A stretch of DNA of 64,000 nt from JAAYRQ01 sp035647815 (lineage in GTDB: Bacteria; Bacillota; Syntrophomonadia; Syntrophomonadales; Syntrophomonadaceae): NCBI GenBank assembly GCA_035647815.1, contig DASRMR010000029.1, forward strand, positions 11,824 through 75,823, written 5' to 3'. The notes beneath the pieces are model-generated. The model made no database searches and was not told the origin of the DNA. It worked only from the letters and a program-made list of their open reading frames with translations. The position numbers and the translations under genes were made by a program. The stretch's first letter is position 1, and the number at the start of each line of letters is the position of its first letter. This document shows, one piece after another, positions 51,725-60,352 of this stretch.

Positions 51725-53560
51725 ATGGCGTCTAATTTTGCTTATTTGAACACGCGTGACTTTGAATTTATAATCCAAGAGTGGCTCCCAACCGAAGAAG
51801 TTTTTGCATATAAGGAGTTTGTTGATTATTATTCTAAAGATGATGTTAGATCAATTTTAGAACCTTTTCGCAAAATGTGTAAAGAGGTAGTAGAACCTTC
51901 TAATGAGGTTGGCAATGACAATCCTTGTACTTTTGAAGATGGGAAAGTAACAACTCCACCTGGATTTGGAGATTTATTCCATAGCTTGCAACAAGATGGC
52001 TGGGGAACAGCCAATATTGATGACAGTGAAGATGCTATGACTATGCCGAACATCCTGTTTGTAATGTGTCAGGAAATGTTATCTGCGGCTAATCCAGCTT
52101 TTATGCCTTATATTGGGCTAACTACTGGTGCTGCTGATCTTATTCAGACTTTTGGTGATGATAAACTAAAAGAGATGTTCCTACCTAAAATGATGGATGG
52201 CACTTGGGCTGGTACTATGTGCTTAACTGAAGCTACAGCAGGTTCTGATGTAGGTGATATGCTTTCTAAAGCTTATCCAACTGATGAAGACGGAGTCTAT
52301 AAAATTAAAGGTGGTAAGATTTTTATAACTGGTGGAGATAATGATTTCACCGAAAATATTATCCACTTATATATGGCTAGGATTGAAGGTGCTCGTGAAG
52401 GAACTGGTGGAGTTTCGTTGTTTGTGGTACCGAAATACTGGGTTAACGAAGATGGCTCCTTAACGGATAATGATGTTCAGACTACTGGTATTGAACATAA
52501 AATGGGACAATTTGGTTCTGCTACTGCAGCACTTGCCATGGGTGAGAATGATGGTTGTCGTGGCTGGTTAATTGGTAATCCCCCAGATGAAAAAGGTAAA
52601 GCTGAGGGAATGAGACAGATGTTCCAATGCATGAACTTTGCCCGTTTAGGCACAGGTCTTCTTGCTTTGGCTTGTACTGCTAATGCTACATACAATGCTC
52701 GTGATTATAGTAAAGACCGAGTACAAGGTCGTCCTATAACTGACATGAGGGGTGAGCGTGTAGCTATTATCAACCATGAAGATATTCGCCGTTCTTTGTT
52801 AGAAGGTAAAGCTCATGTAGAAGTATTCCGGGCGATGGTTATGAAAGCTTATTTCATGTTTGATGTTCGTGATAGAGATCCAGATCCAGAAAAATCGAAG
52901 CTAGCTAATGACTTTATCGAAGTAGTTACACCACTTTGTAAAGCATATCCAACTGATGAAGCTTGGCGTTTAATTGGTGAATCAATTCAAGTTTATGGTG
53001 GATATGGTTATTGTGAAGAATATCCAGTTTCTCAGATTGCTCGCGATGTAAAGATATACTCGATTTGGGAAGGAACTAGCTACATCCAAGCTTTGGACTT
53101 AGTAGGCCGTAAGTGGACTATGAAACAAGGCTCTGTTTATGCAGCTTGGTTCAAACAAATTCAAGATTTCTATGAAGCTAACAAAAACACTGCTGGATTT
53201 GAGAAAGAATTCGAAAAATTTGGCCAAGCTCTTACTGCTTTAGGAGAAACCCAAATGGCTATCGGTGGGTATTTCGGAGAAGGTAAAATAACTCTGATGC
53301 CTCTTTATGCGCGTCGTATATTAACTGCGACTTCGATGGTTTATGGTGCTTGGTGTATTTTAGAACAAGCTCTTATTGCTAATAAACGAGCTGAAGAATT
53401 AGGAGCAGATCATTTCGATTATGAATTCTATATTGGTAAAGTTTATTCTGCTCGTTTCTTTGTCCATAATGTAATACCACAAGTGTGGTCTATTGCTGAA
53501 ATGGTGAAAGACGCTGATACCTCAGCTTTAGAAATTCCACTAGGAGCTTTTGATTACTAA
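51725..53560 (+). CDS. Acyl-CoA dehydrogenase, long (about 600-residue) type
   Basis: 611 residues, longer than the 380-residue short/medium-chain type. FAD and substrate motifs are MCLTEATAGSDVGDM and GGKIFITGGDND, with the later FARLGTGLLALA, YGGYGYCEEYPVSQIARDVKIYSIWEGTS, where the Glu of IWEGTS is characteristic. A C-terminal extension covers the last about 130 residues. It oxidises acyl-CoA to enoyl-CoA in beta-oxidation or in an anaerobic fatty acid pathway. GGGGGAAA lies upstream. Codon use is notably clean (many GCT, GGT), consistent with strong expression. Confidence 0.95.
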   Translation: MASNFAYLNTRDFEFIIQEWLPTEEVFAYKEFVDYYSKDDVRSILEPFRKMCKEVVEPSNEVGNDNPCTFEDGKVTTPPGFGDLFHSLQQDGWGTANIDDSEDAMTMPNILFVMCQEMLSAANPAFMPYIGLTTGAADLIQTFGDDKLKEMFLPKMMDGTWAGTMCLTEATAGSDVGDMLSKAYPTDEDGVYKIKGGKIFITGGDNDFTENIIHLYMARIEGAREGTGGVSLFVVPKYWVNEDGSLTDNDVQTTGIEHKMGQFGSATAALAMGENDGCRGWLIGNPPDEKGKAEGMRQMFQCMNFARLGTGLLALACTANATYNARDYSKDRVQGRPITDMRGERVAIINHEDIRRSLLEGKAHVEVFRAMVMKAYFMFDVRDRDPDPEKSKLANDFIEVVTPLCKAYPTDEAWRLIGESIQVYGGYGYCEEYPVSQIARDVKIYSIWEGTSYIQALDLVGRKWTMKQGSVYAAWFKQIQDFYEANKNTAGFEKEFEKFGQALTALGETQMAIGGYFGEGKITLMPLYARRILTATSMVYGAWCILEQALIANKRAEELGADHFDYEFYIGKVYSARFFVHNVIPQVWSIAEMVKDADTSALEIPLGAFDY

Positions 53561-53582
53561 AAATATTTATGTATTTAAAATA

Positions 53583-53612
53583 GCTGACCATTAATGGTCA
53601 GCTATTTTTTTG
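53583..53612 (+). terminator. Intrinsic terminator after the acyl-CoA dehydrogenase gene
   Basis: AGCTGACCATT pairs with AATGGTCAGCT and is followed by a T run. Confidence 0.9.
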
Positions 53613-53638
53613 CAATAGTAGGGGAGGTATTTATAAAT

Positions 53639-54484
53639 ATGAACATTGATTATTTTGATCAGCTATGGGAAAAAGAAAAAGACTACAAAGAAGGTTATAA
53701 AGCAGGAATTCGAGATTCATGGGATAAACGGGCTGAAGAATTTAATAGAAATGAACCGGACGAACGCATTCACAAGATTAGTAAACTATTACTAGAAAAA
53801 CATATGCTAGAAAAAGAGAGTACGGTTTTGGATATCGGTTGTGGTCCAGGCAAATTTGTTCTAGCATTTGCCCAAAAAGCGAAAAAGGCTGTTGGGGTAG
53901 ATGTTTCACCTAATATGCTAAAATATGCATCTGAAAATGCAAGTGCTCTAGGCCTTGAAAACACTGAGTTTAAGGAATTAGACTGGGAAAAAGCAGATGT
54001 GACAGCTTTAGGTTGGAGGAAAAAGTTTAGTCTCGTAACAGCGATCATGTCTCCGGTCATCAATAGCAGAAAAAATCTAGAGAAAATGATCGAGGCTAGT
54101 AATGAATATTGCTTGCTCACACATTTTCTGGAGCGGCAAGACTCGATTAATGATGTTCTAAAAAAGGATGTTCTAGGTTGGGATCATGATGATAAATACG
54201 GAAATACAGCACTCTATTGCAGTTTAAATATTCTTTGGCTTAAGGGGCTTTTTCCTGAAATTTTCTATTTTGATTCGACAAGAGAGAGGAAATGGGCTTT
54301 GGAACGGGCTAACAAGCATTATATAAACAAGCTGGAGATGAGAAATACCTTGACTGAATCCCAAAAGCTAAATATCTTAGAATATTTGGGCAGTATCGCT
54401 AAAGATGGGATGGTTGAGGAAAAGATTACTTCTAAAATTGCTTGTATATACTGGAGAAACGAAGAGTCTACAAATGACATATAA
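53639..54484 (+). CDS. Class I SAM-dependent methyltransferase, unknown substrate
   Basis: About 281 residues. An N-terminal helical region (YFDQLWEKEKDYKEGYKAGIRDSWDKRAEEFN) leads to the AdoMet motif VLDIGCGPGKFVLAFAQKAKKAVGVDVSPNMLKYA. The acceptor is unknown. The frame extends upstream to 53594, inside the preceding terminator, but the ATG at 53639 after GGGGAGG is the likely start. A weak hairpin follows the stop. Confidence 0.85.
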   Translation: MNIDYFDQLWEKEKDYKEGYKAGIRDSWDKRAEEFNRNEPDERIHKISKLLLEKHMLEKESTVLDIGCGPGKFVLAFAQKAKKAVGVDVSPNMLKYASENASALGLENTEFKELDWEKADVTALGWRKKFSLVTAIMSPVINSRKNLEKMIEASNEYCLLTHFLERQDSINDVLKKDVLGWDHDDKYGNTALYCSLNILWLKGLFPEIFYFDSTRERKWALERANKHYINKLEMRNTLTESQKLNILEYLGSIAKDGMVEEKITSKIACIYWRNEESTNDI

Positions 54485-54512
54485 AGCAGAATCGATTGAT
54501 CCTGCTTTATAG
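54481..54512 (+). terminator. Probable terminator
   Basis: ATAAAGCAG pairs with CTGCTTTAT over the stop codon; the T tract is short. It lies between convergent genes. Confidence 0.5.
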
Positions 54513-54598
54513 TTTCACGATTTGCACCAAGTCTTTAGACCATTTTTGTCTGTTGATATGAAATATCCTTGTTTTCTATTGTTTTGGCGAAGAAATCT

Positions 54599-56140
54599 CT
54601 ATTTTTTAAGATTTTCGTCGCGAATATTTTGAGCAAAGGCACCTGGTCCGTCAGCAATCGCAGGATTAACAGGAGAACCTTCGGGCAAAGAATATTTAAG
54701 GGCTCCCGAAGGACAGAGATCAATAGCTTTAATGATTTCTTCCGGGGTGTTTCCTTCCCTATTAAACCAAGGCCGAGCTTCCACGTCAAAAATCTGAGGG
54801 GTTCTGATAAAACACTGGGTGTCATGGATACATTCTGCTGGATTCCAGTAAACAATGAGATCTTCTGCCTTATACTGTTTAGGATAGTCTTCAGGACGGA
54901 GATGAGGCGCTGTCTTCTCTTGGCAAGGGGAAGCCGGCGTAACAACTTCTTCTCCTCGTACAGCTCGCCCGAAAGCTCTACCAAAGGCAATAGCATTTTG
55001 CATCTCCTCTGAGGAAGGTTTAAATTTAATTCTTAGGCCTGCTAACACTTTCATGCGCAGCATTTTTAGGCGAGCTTCGATGTGGGGAACGGCTTCTCCG
55101 CTCCATCCATAGGATCCAAAAGCAGCTGCAGGCATATCTAAATGTGTAATCGCAGAGATATTGCTTAAGAACTCACCGATTGGTGGGAGAGCGTCTTTAT
55201 TGATGGTGGGAGATCCAACTAAGAGTCCATCTGCAGTTTTGAGTTCGTCTAAAGCTTCTGTCAAGCCGCTTCCTCCCTCTAGATCGTATTTAATAAGATT
55301 GAATGAACCTATTTCCTTCAAGCCTTCTTCTATCGCATGGGCGATCATTTCTGTATAGCCATAGGCACTTACATAAACCAGGACAATTTTAGGAGATTTT
55401 TCATCTCTCGGCTTGGGGAGCGCCCACTGTCTTTGCAGGTTAAGGTATTTATCGATATCCTTTCGAAGAATCGGGCCGTGTCCGGGACAGATAGTTTTGA
55501 TTTCGAACTCTTCTAGCTTATCTAGAGCCTTTAGCATCTGATGACTAAAAGGTGCCATAATCATATCAAAATAGAGTTTTTGGTCTTCAATTATATCGTA
55601 TTCAATCTGATCTGCAAACAGATGCTCGCTTGAATAATGGCTACCAAAGGAGTCGCAACTGAAAAGAACTTGATCTTCGATTACATAAGTAAATAATGCA
55701 TCTGGCCAGTGGAGGAGCAAAGCACTGATAAAGCGAAGCGTTTTTCCCCCTAAGTCTAGTGTAGAATGATAACCGACTGTTTTATTTTTAAAAGGAATGT
55801 TCATAATATCGTTTAAAAAATCAATGGCAGGACCGCTACCCACAACTGTTAAATCTGGGATGAGTTCTATTAGTTTTTCAACGGATCCAGAATGGTCTGG
55901 TTCGGTATGATTCATAATTAGATAGTCAATCTCTTCTAAGGGGATGATTCCTTTAATCTTTTGGATATACTCATCAAAAAACTCGCTCTTGACGGTATCG
56001 ATTAAGGCGTTTTTTTCGCCACCCTTTACTAGATAGGCATTGTAACTAGTTCCATTTTCGAGTTCGAATGTGATATCAAAAAACTCTAAATTAGGATCTT
56101 CAACGCCTACCCAGAAGATGTCTTCTGTTATTTTTTTCAT
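54599..56140 (-). CDS. Flavodiiron protein (FprA-type) with C-terminal extra Fe-S domain
   Basis: 513 residues. The metallo-beta-lactamase domain (about 1-250) has the diiron ligands: NHTEPDHSG, His in HWPDALF, Asp in FSCDSFGSHY and His in CPGHGPIL. The flavodoxin domain (about 258-400) has YVSAYGYTEMIAHAIEEGL and VGSPTINKDALPP. After it comes a tail of about 75 residues with CIHDTQCFIRTPQIFD and IKAIDLCPSGALKYS, the divergent single-cluster 4Fe-4S (Fer4_19-like) fold. Flavodiiron proteins reduce O2 or NO; this tail replaces the rubredoxin of flavorubredoxins and may accept electrons. AAAGGAGG precedes the ATG. Confidence 0.92.
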   Translation of the reverse strand: MKKITEDIFWVGVEDPNLEFFDITFELENGTSYNAYLVKGGEKNALIDTVKSEFFDEYIQKIKGIIPLEEIDYLIMNHTEPDHSGSVEKLIELIPDLTVVGSGPAIDFLNDIMNIPFKNKTVGYHSTLDLGGKTLRFISALLLHWPDALFTYVIEDQVLFSCDSFGSHYSSEHLFADQIEYDIIEDQKLYFDMIMAPFSHQMLKALDKLEEFEIKTICPGHGPILRKDIDKYLNLQRQWALPKPRDEKSPKIVLVYVSAYGYTEMIAHAIEEGLKEIGSFNLIKYDLEGGSGLTEALDELKTADGLLVGSPTINKDALPPIGEFLSNISAITHLDMPAAAFGSYGWSGEAVPHIEARLKMLRMKVLAGLRIKFKPSSEEMQNAIAFGRAFGRAVRGEEVVTPASPCQEKTAPHLRPEDYPKQYKAEDLIVYWNPAECIHDTQCFIRTPQIFDVEARPWFNREGNTPEEIIKAIDLCPSGALKYSLPEGSPVNPAIADGPGAFAQNIRDENLKK

Positions 56141-56299
56141 ATGGAGACCTCCTTTTATAATCTGCTTATAGTTTTTATCCGGTTGTCATCCAAGGAATCC
56201 GGACGGTTTGCAAATTCCCTTGAATATAATTATGATAACAGTTTTGGTGTGAAGTTAAAACTATGCAAAAAGAATCTTCAGTAGAAATATACACAAGAT

Positions 56300-56338
56300 A
56301 AAGTGCTACAGCGAGTAGTGTTCTCGCTGTAGCACTTT
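56300..56338. terminator. Terminator downstream of the DegV-like gene
   Basis: 16-bp stem AAAGTGCTACAGCGAG / CTCGCTGTAGCACTTT with a 7-nt loop. On the minus strand it follows the degV stop at 56364. Confidence 0.75.
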
Positions 56339-56363
56339 ACTATCCAAAAACTTAAGTTAATTA

Positions 56364-57236
56364 CTAACCTTGTGCAATCCCTATTCCGATAGCACCTGGC
56401 CCCGAATGTGCCCCTACTACTGCACCGACCTGACCTTGATAGATATGATCATGATAATTTAGTTTTTTCTTTAATTCGGAAATTAAAAAGTCAGCATCTT
56501 CCTGGCAAAAGGCATGTTGTACACATATAACTGCATCTTTAGCATGGTCAAATCTTCTGACTGATTCATCTATGAGTAGTTGTAAAGCTTTATTTCTACA
56601 TCGAACTGGTTTGATAGTATGGACAACGCCATCAATGAATTCGCAGACCGGCTTGATTTTGATTAATTTACCTAGAAAAGCTGTAGCTCCACCTATTCTT
56701 CCACCTGCGTGCATATAAGTTAACTCATTTACGGAAAAAAGTGATATTACTTGGGGTAAAAAATCTTTTATTCGTTGAACTATTTCTACTGCACTTAGTT
56801 CACCTTGATTTATTAGTTTAGCAATTTTTATTTCTAGAGCTGCTTGGCCTCCTGCACAAGTATTTGAGTCTATAATATGTATATTAATATCAGGGTGTTT
56901 TCCAGTAAATTCATCAGCAGCCATAGTAGCTGATTGAATACTAGCTGAAAGAGGCTTAGCAATAGTAGTAACTATTAAATCCTTATAACCTTCATTATAC
57001 CTATGTGCAAATGCTTTAATCCATTCTAATGCACCTGGTACTGAAGTTTTCGGAACCTGATTAGGATTTTTTAGCATACGCTCATAAAATTCTTGGCTAG
57101 TAATGGTGCGATTTTCTCGGTATTCTTCTATGCCAAAAGTGATATGAAAAGCAACTTCACTAATATTATATTTAGTCAACAAATCTCGAGGGATACTTCC
57201 AGCTGAATCGACTATTAAAGCAGTTTTATGTTGCAT
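56364..57236 (-). CDS. DegV-family fatty-acid-binding protein
   Basis: About 290 residues. The start ALIVDSAGSIPRDL and the later TSVPGALEWIKAF, IVTTIAKPLSASIQSA, IIDSNTCAGGQAALEI and the C-terminal VGAVVGAHSGPGAIGIG fit the DegV/FakB family. FakB proteins present fatty acids to the kinase FakA for phosphorylation; no fakA is adjacent. A GTG at 57245 would add three residues, but the ribosome site AAGGAG overlaps it, so ATG at 57236 is preferred. Confidence 0.92.
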   Translation of the reverse strand: MQHKTALIVDSAGSIPRDLLTKYNISEVAFHITFGIEEYRENRTITSQEFYERMLKNPNQVPKTSVPGALEWIKAFAHRYNEGYKDLIVTTIAKPLSASIQSATMAADEFTGKHPDINIHIIDSNTCAGGQAALEIKIAKLINQGELSAVEIVQRIKDFLPQVISLFSVNELTYMHAGGRIGGATAFLGKLIKIKPVCEFIDGVVHTIKPVRCRNKALQLLIDESVRRFDHAKDAVICVQHAFCQEDADFLISELKKKLNYHDHIYQGQVGAVVGAHSGPGAIGIGIAQG

Positions 57237-57369
57237 TTTATCCACTCCTTTAATGTTATTTTATTAGAATAAAATAATAAAAGCAACTTGCTAATAGGTA
57301 TTATTCCCTTTTGTTGACAATTATATTAATGTTCTAGCAAGAATAATTCTTGCTAGCGCATCTTAACAC

Positions 57370-59385
57370 CTAGAAACGTAGTTCTACCTTAAATAAATCT
57401 CCATCTACGGTGATAGAGAATTTTCCCCCACTAATTTCTGTGAAACTTTGGGCAATAGCCAGCCCTAATCCTGACCCCTCACTAGATCGTGATTCTTCAC
57501 CTCGGACAAAGCGTTGTAATATCTCATCTTCGCTAAAATCCATTTCATAATTAGCTGTATTTTTTATAGTAGCTATCACTTCTCCGCCATCTGCGATTAA
57601 ATCTACGAATACTCTGGAACCATCTAATGAATACTTTAAAGCATTAGTAATCAAGTTCTCCCAGACCCGGTACAGTTTTTCCCCATCACTTGTAATGTAG
57701 ACTGGCTCATCAGGTATGTTGAGTCGGAAAGTTAGGCCCGAATCATTAATAGGTTCCTCCATATCTGCTAAGGTTTGTTTGATTAACCGTGCTAAATCAA
57801 GTTGTTTCATATCTAGACTAATATCCTGGCTACTAGCTTTAGATAGATCAAATAAATCTTCGATTAGGTTTTTAAGTCGTTCTGATTTTTGTTCTAGTAT
57901 TTTTATATAATCATTAACTTGCTCAGGTAGATTTTCTTTTTCTTTACTCAAAAGCTCCACATAACTAATAATTGAAGTCAAAGGAGTCTTTAAATCGTGT
58001 GACACATTAGTAATCAGGTCTATTTTCATACGCTCAGATTTCATCTTTTCAGCTATAGTTTTGCTCATACCTGTTTGGATAGAGTTAAGGTTGTGACTAG
58101 CTTGGTATACTGGGGAAGCTTCTGCAAGCTCTAAGCTACTTTCCATATCACCATTTTTCATAAGTTCAATATGCTCGATTAGTTTACCAAAATCATTTAA
58201 AGCTAGATCATAATGTTTTAGATACTTATAAATAAGGTATAAGCCTAGGACTGCTATTAGAACAGCTATTAGCACATTCACAGTTAAAAACATAAGCGAA
58301 ATAGGTGCTAAGATTACCTCCGCTGCGACTAGCAAATAAGCTCGTCTTAACATTAACTTTTGCCAGGGATATCTTTTTTCATATTTCTGATACCAATTTA
58401 ATAAGGAATTAACAGAGTTATGGGTAAAGAAATTCTTACCATTGAAGATTAGATCGACTACTATTAAATAAAACCACCATAAAATTAAGACTGTTAACAA
58501 GCTAGTAGTCGTAATAGCAAACAAACTATCTGTTAAACTTGGTATTGCCCTATAAAAATCAGATCGCATATAATGAAAAGAGTGCATAGCTCCAACACTT
58601 AGAGGTATTAAAGAAATGAATATTTTTACTTCCAACCACATCGACCCAGACCAACTTGCAAGTTTACGGTCAAATTCCAGCTTTTCACGATGTCTGATTA
58701 GCGGATAAATTAAAAGCAATAAACTTATAAGCAAAAGACCGATAAAGACTTTGCCCATTATAGGTAGAAGCTGTTGTTCTGCATAATACTCTGATTTTCC
58801 ATAAGGGTTTTCTACTAAGGTATCATTGACAGCTAGAAAGACTTCCATATTAGCTATTTCATCTAGATTATCACTATACCTAGCTATATCTAAAATAATG
58901 TCTCGATACTTAATATCTATTTGGCTGATATTAGCTAATATGCCATCTTCAAAACCTTTTATTTCTTCCCCATCAAAATACCAGTAGTTTTCATATCCGG
59001 CGGGAGGATTTACAGTTCCGTCTGTGTCTACAATAGAGTTAATATCACCTGAGATGTTTTTGGATAAAAAATTATTCTCTTTATTAATGGCATAATACTT
59101 TAGATTTTCACCTTCTTGCTCTAAAGGGTATGTACTTGATTTTCTAGACCCAGAACTATCAGTTACTGTTGATAACAAAAGTCCTTGAAAATATCCATCT
59201 GTACGTTCCTTAAAAAAAGAGCTATCTTTGTAATCGACGAAGGGGGCTTTAAAAACTGCCCAATTTCCATTTACACTTTGCAAAATACCGAGACTAGTTA
59301 AAAACAGTCCAGCAATTAAACTAAGACCTAAAAAGAAAGAAAGCCAAATTATAAACGGTTTAGATTTTCTCGATTTTGTATCCAA
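57370..59385 (-). CDS. Sensor histidine kinase with large membrane sensor region
   Basis: 671 residues. TM1 lies at about 12-34, an outside domain at about 40-205, and further helices at about 208-228, 255-275, 285-310 and 345-385. Then HisKA has the phosphoacceptor VSHDLKTPLTSIISYVELL, and HATPase_c has WENLITNALKYS, and GSGLGLAIAQSF. The start is TTG, 26 nt inside the response regulator gene, so the pair is co-translated. The signal is unknown. Confidence 0.93.
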   Translation of the reverse strand: MDTKSRKSKPFIIWLSFFLGLSLIAGLFLTSLGILQSVNGNWAVFKAPFVDYKDSSFFKERTDGYFQGLLLSTVTDSSGSRKSSTYPLEQEGENLKYYAINKENNFLSKNISGDINSIVDTDGTVNPPAGYENYWYFDGEEIKGFEDGILANISQIDIKYRDIILDIARYSDNLDEIANMEVFLAVNDTLVENPYGKSEYYAEQQLLPIMGKVFIGLLLISLLLLIYPLIRHREKLEFDRKLASWSGSMWLEVKIFISLIPLSVGAMHSFHYMRSDFYRAIPSLTDSLFAITTTSLLTVLILWWFYLIVVDLIFNGKNFFTHNSVNSLLNWYQKYEKRYPWQKLMLRRAYLLVAAEVILAPISLMFLTVNVLIAVLIAVLGLYLIYKYLKHYDLALNDFGKLIEHIELMKNGDMESSLELAEASPVYQASHNLNSIQTGMSKTIAEKMKSERMKIDLITNVSHDLKTPLTSIISYVELLSKEKENLPEQVNDYIKILEQKSERLKNLIEDLFDLSKASSQDISLDMKQLDLARLIKQTLADMEEPINDSGLTFRLNIPDEPVYITSDGEKLYRVWENLITNALKYSLDGSRVFVDLIADGGEVIATIKNTANYEMDFSEDEILQRFVRGEESRSSEGSGLGLAIAQSFTEISGGKFSITVDGDLFKVELRF

Positions 59386-60061
59386 TTCCCCATACCACCT
59401 TTAAATATTTTGGCTCTTTCGGGTTAATTTCTATCTTTTCACGAATACGGCGTATATGTACCATAACAGTATTCTCCACTTTGTAAGCAGGTTCTTCCCA
59501 GACCCGTTCGTAGATTTCCTCAGTAGGGAAGATTCGCCCCGGAGAACGCATAAGAAGTTCAACTATTTTAGTTTCAGTCGCTGTCAACTTTATTAGATCA
59601 CCATCTACTGTTAAAGTATGACTTTCTAAATCAAAACAAAGTCCTCCAGATTCTAACAGATTAGATTTATCTGAAAAATTAACATCCCCAAGTTTTAAAT
59701 ATCGCCTAAGCTGAGATTTTACTCGTGCCATAAGTTCCATACTATTAAACGGCTTAGTAACATAATCATCAGCCCCCATCGATAAACCTAAGATCTTATC
59801 TGTATCTTCTGATTTGGCTGATAAAATTATTATAGGAATATTCCTTTCAGCCCGTATCTTGAGGGTAGTTGATAAGCCATCTAATTTCGGCATCATCACA
59901 TCTAGAATAATTAAGTGCACTTCTTGATTATTAATTATATCTAGTGCTTGTAAACCATCATAAGCTTTTAAAACTTCGTAACCTTCATTTTGCAGATTAA
60001 TCGTAATAGCATTAACGATTTCTCTATCATCATCAACTACAAGAATCTGCAGTTTATCCAA
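59360..60061 (-). CDS. OmpR-family response regulator
   Basis: About 233 residues. The receiver domain has DDD, phospho-acceptor Asp in LILDVMMPKLDG, LSAKSEDTDKI and Lys in DDYVTKPF. The winged-helix DNA-binding domain has TATETKIVELLMRSPGRIFPTEEIYERVW and VMVHIRRIREKIE. The frame extends to a GTG at 60073, but the TTG at 60061 is better spaced behind AGGTGGTGA. It partners with the overlapping kinase. Confidence 0.93.
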   Translation of the reverse strand: MDKLQILVVDDDREIVNAITINLQNEGYEVLKAYDGLQALDIINNQEVHLIILDVMMPKLDGLSTTLKIRAERNIPIIILSAKSEDTDKILGLSMGADDYVTKPFNSMELMARVKSQLRRYLKLGDVNFSDKSNLLESGGLCFDLESHTLTVDGDLIKLTATETKIVELLMRSPGRIFPTEEIYERVWEEPAYKVENTVMVHIRRIREKIEINPKEPKYLKVVWGIGYKIEKI

Positions 60062-60264
60062 ACATATCACCACCTATCATAATGAAAAACTAAACCCGTG
60101 AGCCTAAGTTAAATATTAAATGGTAGAACTTACGGAAAACTGGCTAAGTTTCTTAAGAATATCTTACATTTATAAATCGAGAGAGTGCGGGTATGACAAG
60201 GGGACGGGGTTGTTGACACAAACAGAAGAAACTCCTAGATTTGTTATTCTGAACGCCTAAATTT

Positions 60265-60343
60265 GTCATTCTGAAAGCAGTGAAGAATCTTCCCCCCTAT
60301 TATGATGTGCCAGGGAAAGATCCTTCGTTTCTCTCAGGATGAC
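60265..60343. repeat. Palindromic dispersed repeat (REP-like), with a partial extra arm
   Basis: GTCATTCTGA at one end and TCAGGATGAC at the other form the ends of a long imperfect inverted repeat that includes GAAGAATC/GATCCTTC. A second partial left arm (TTGTTATTCTGAACGCC) precedes it at 60240-60256. The motif resembles the GTCATTCTGAG-type palindromes dispersed in many bacterial genomes. Confidence 0.7.
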
Positions 60344-60352
60344 TATTATGTT

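Noticed and set aside
54569..55012. 147-codon open frame on the + strand opposite the flavodiiron gene
   Set aside because: It lies wholly antisense to an intact, motif-rich gene, has no ribosome site and no recognisable domain; shadow frame.
57313..57356. TTGACA on the + strand followed by a hairpin near 57.3 kb
   Set aside because: No + strand gene follows; all neighbours are on the minus strand, and no -10 is properly spaced.
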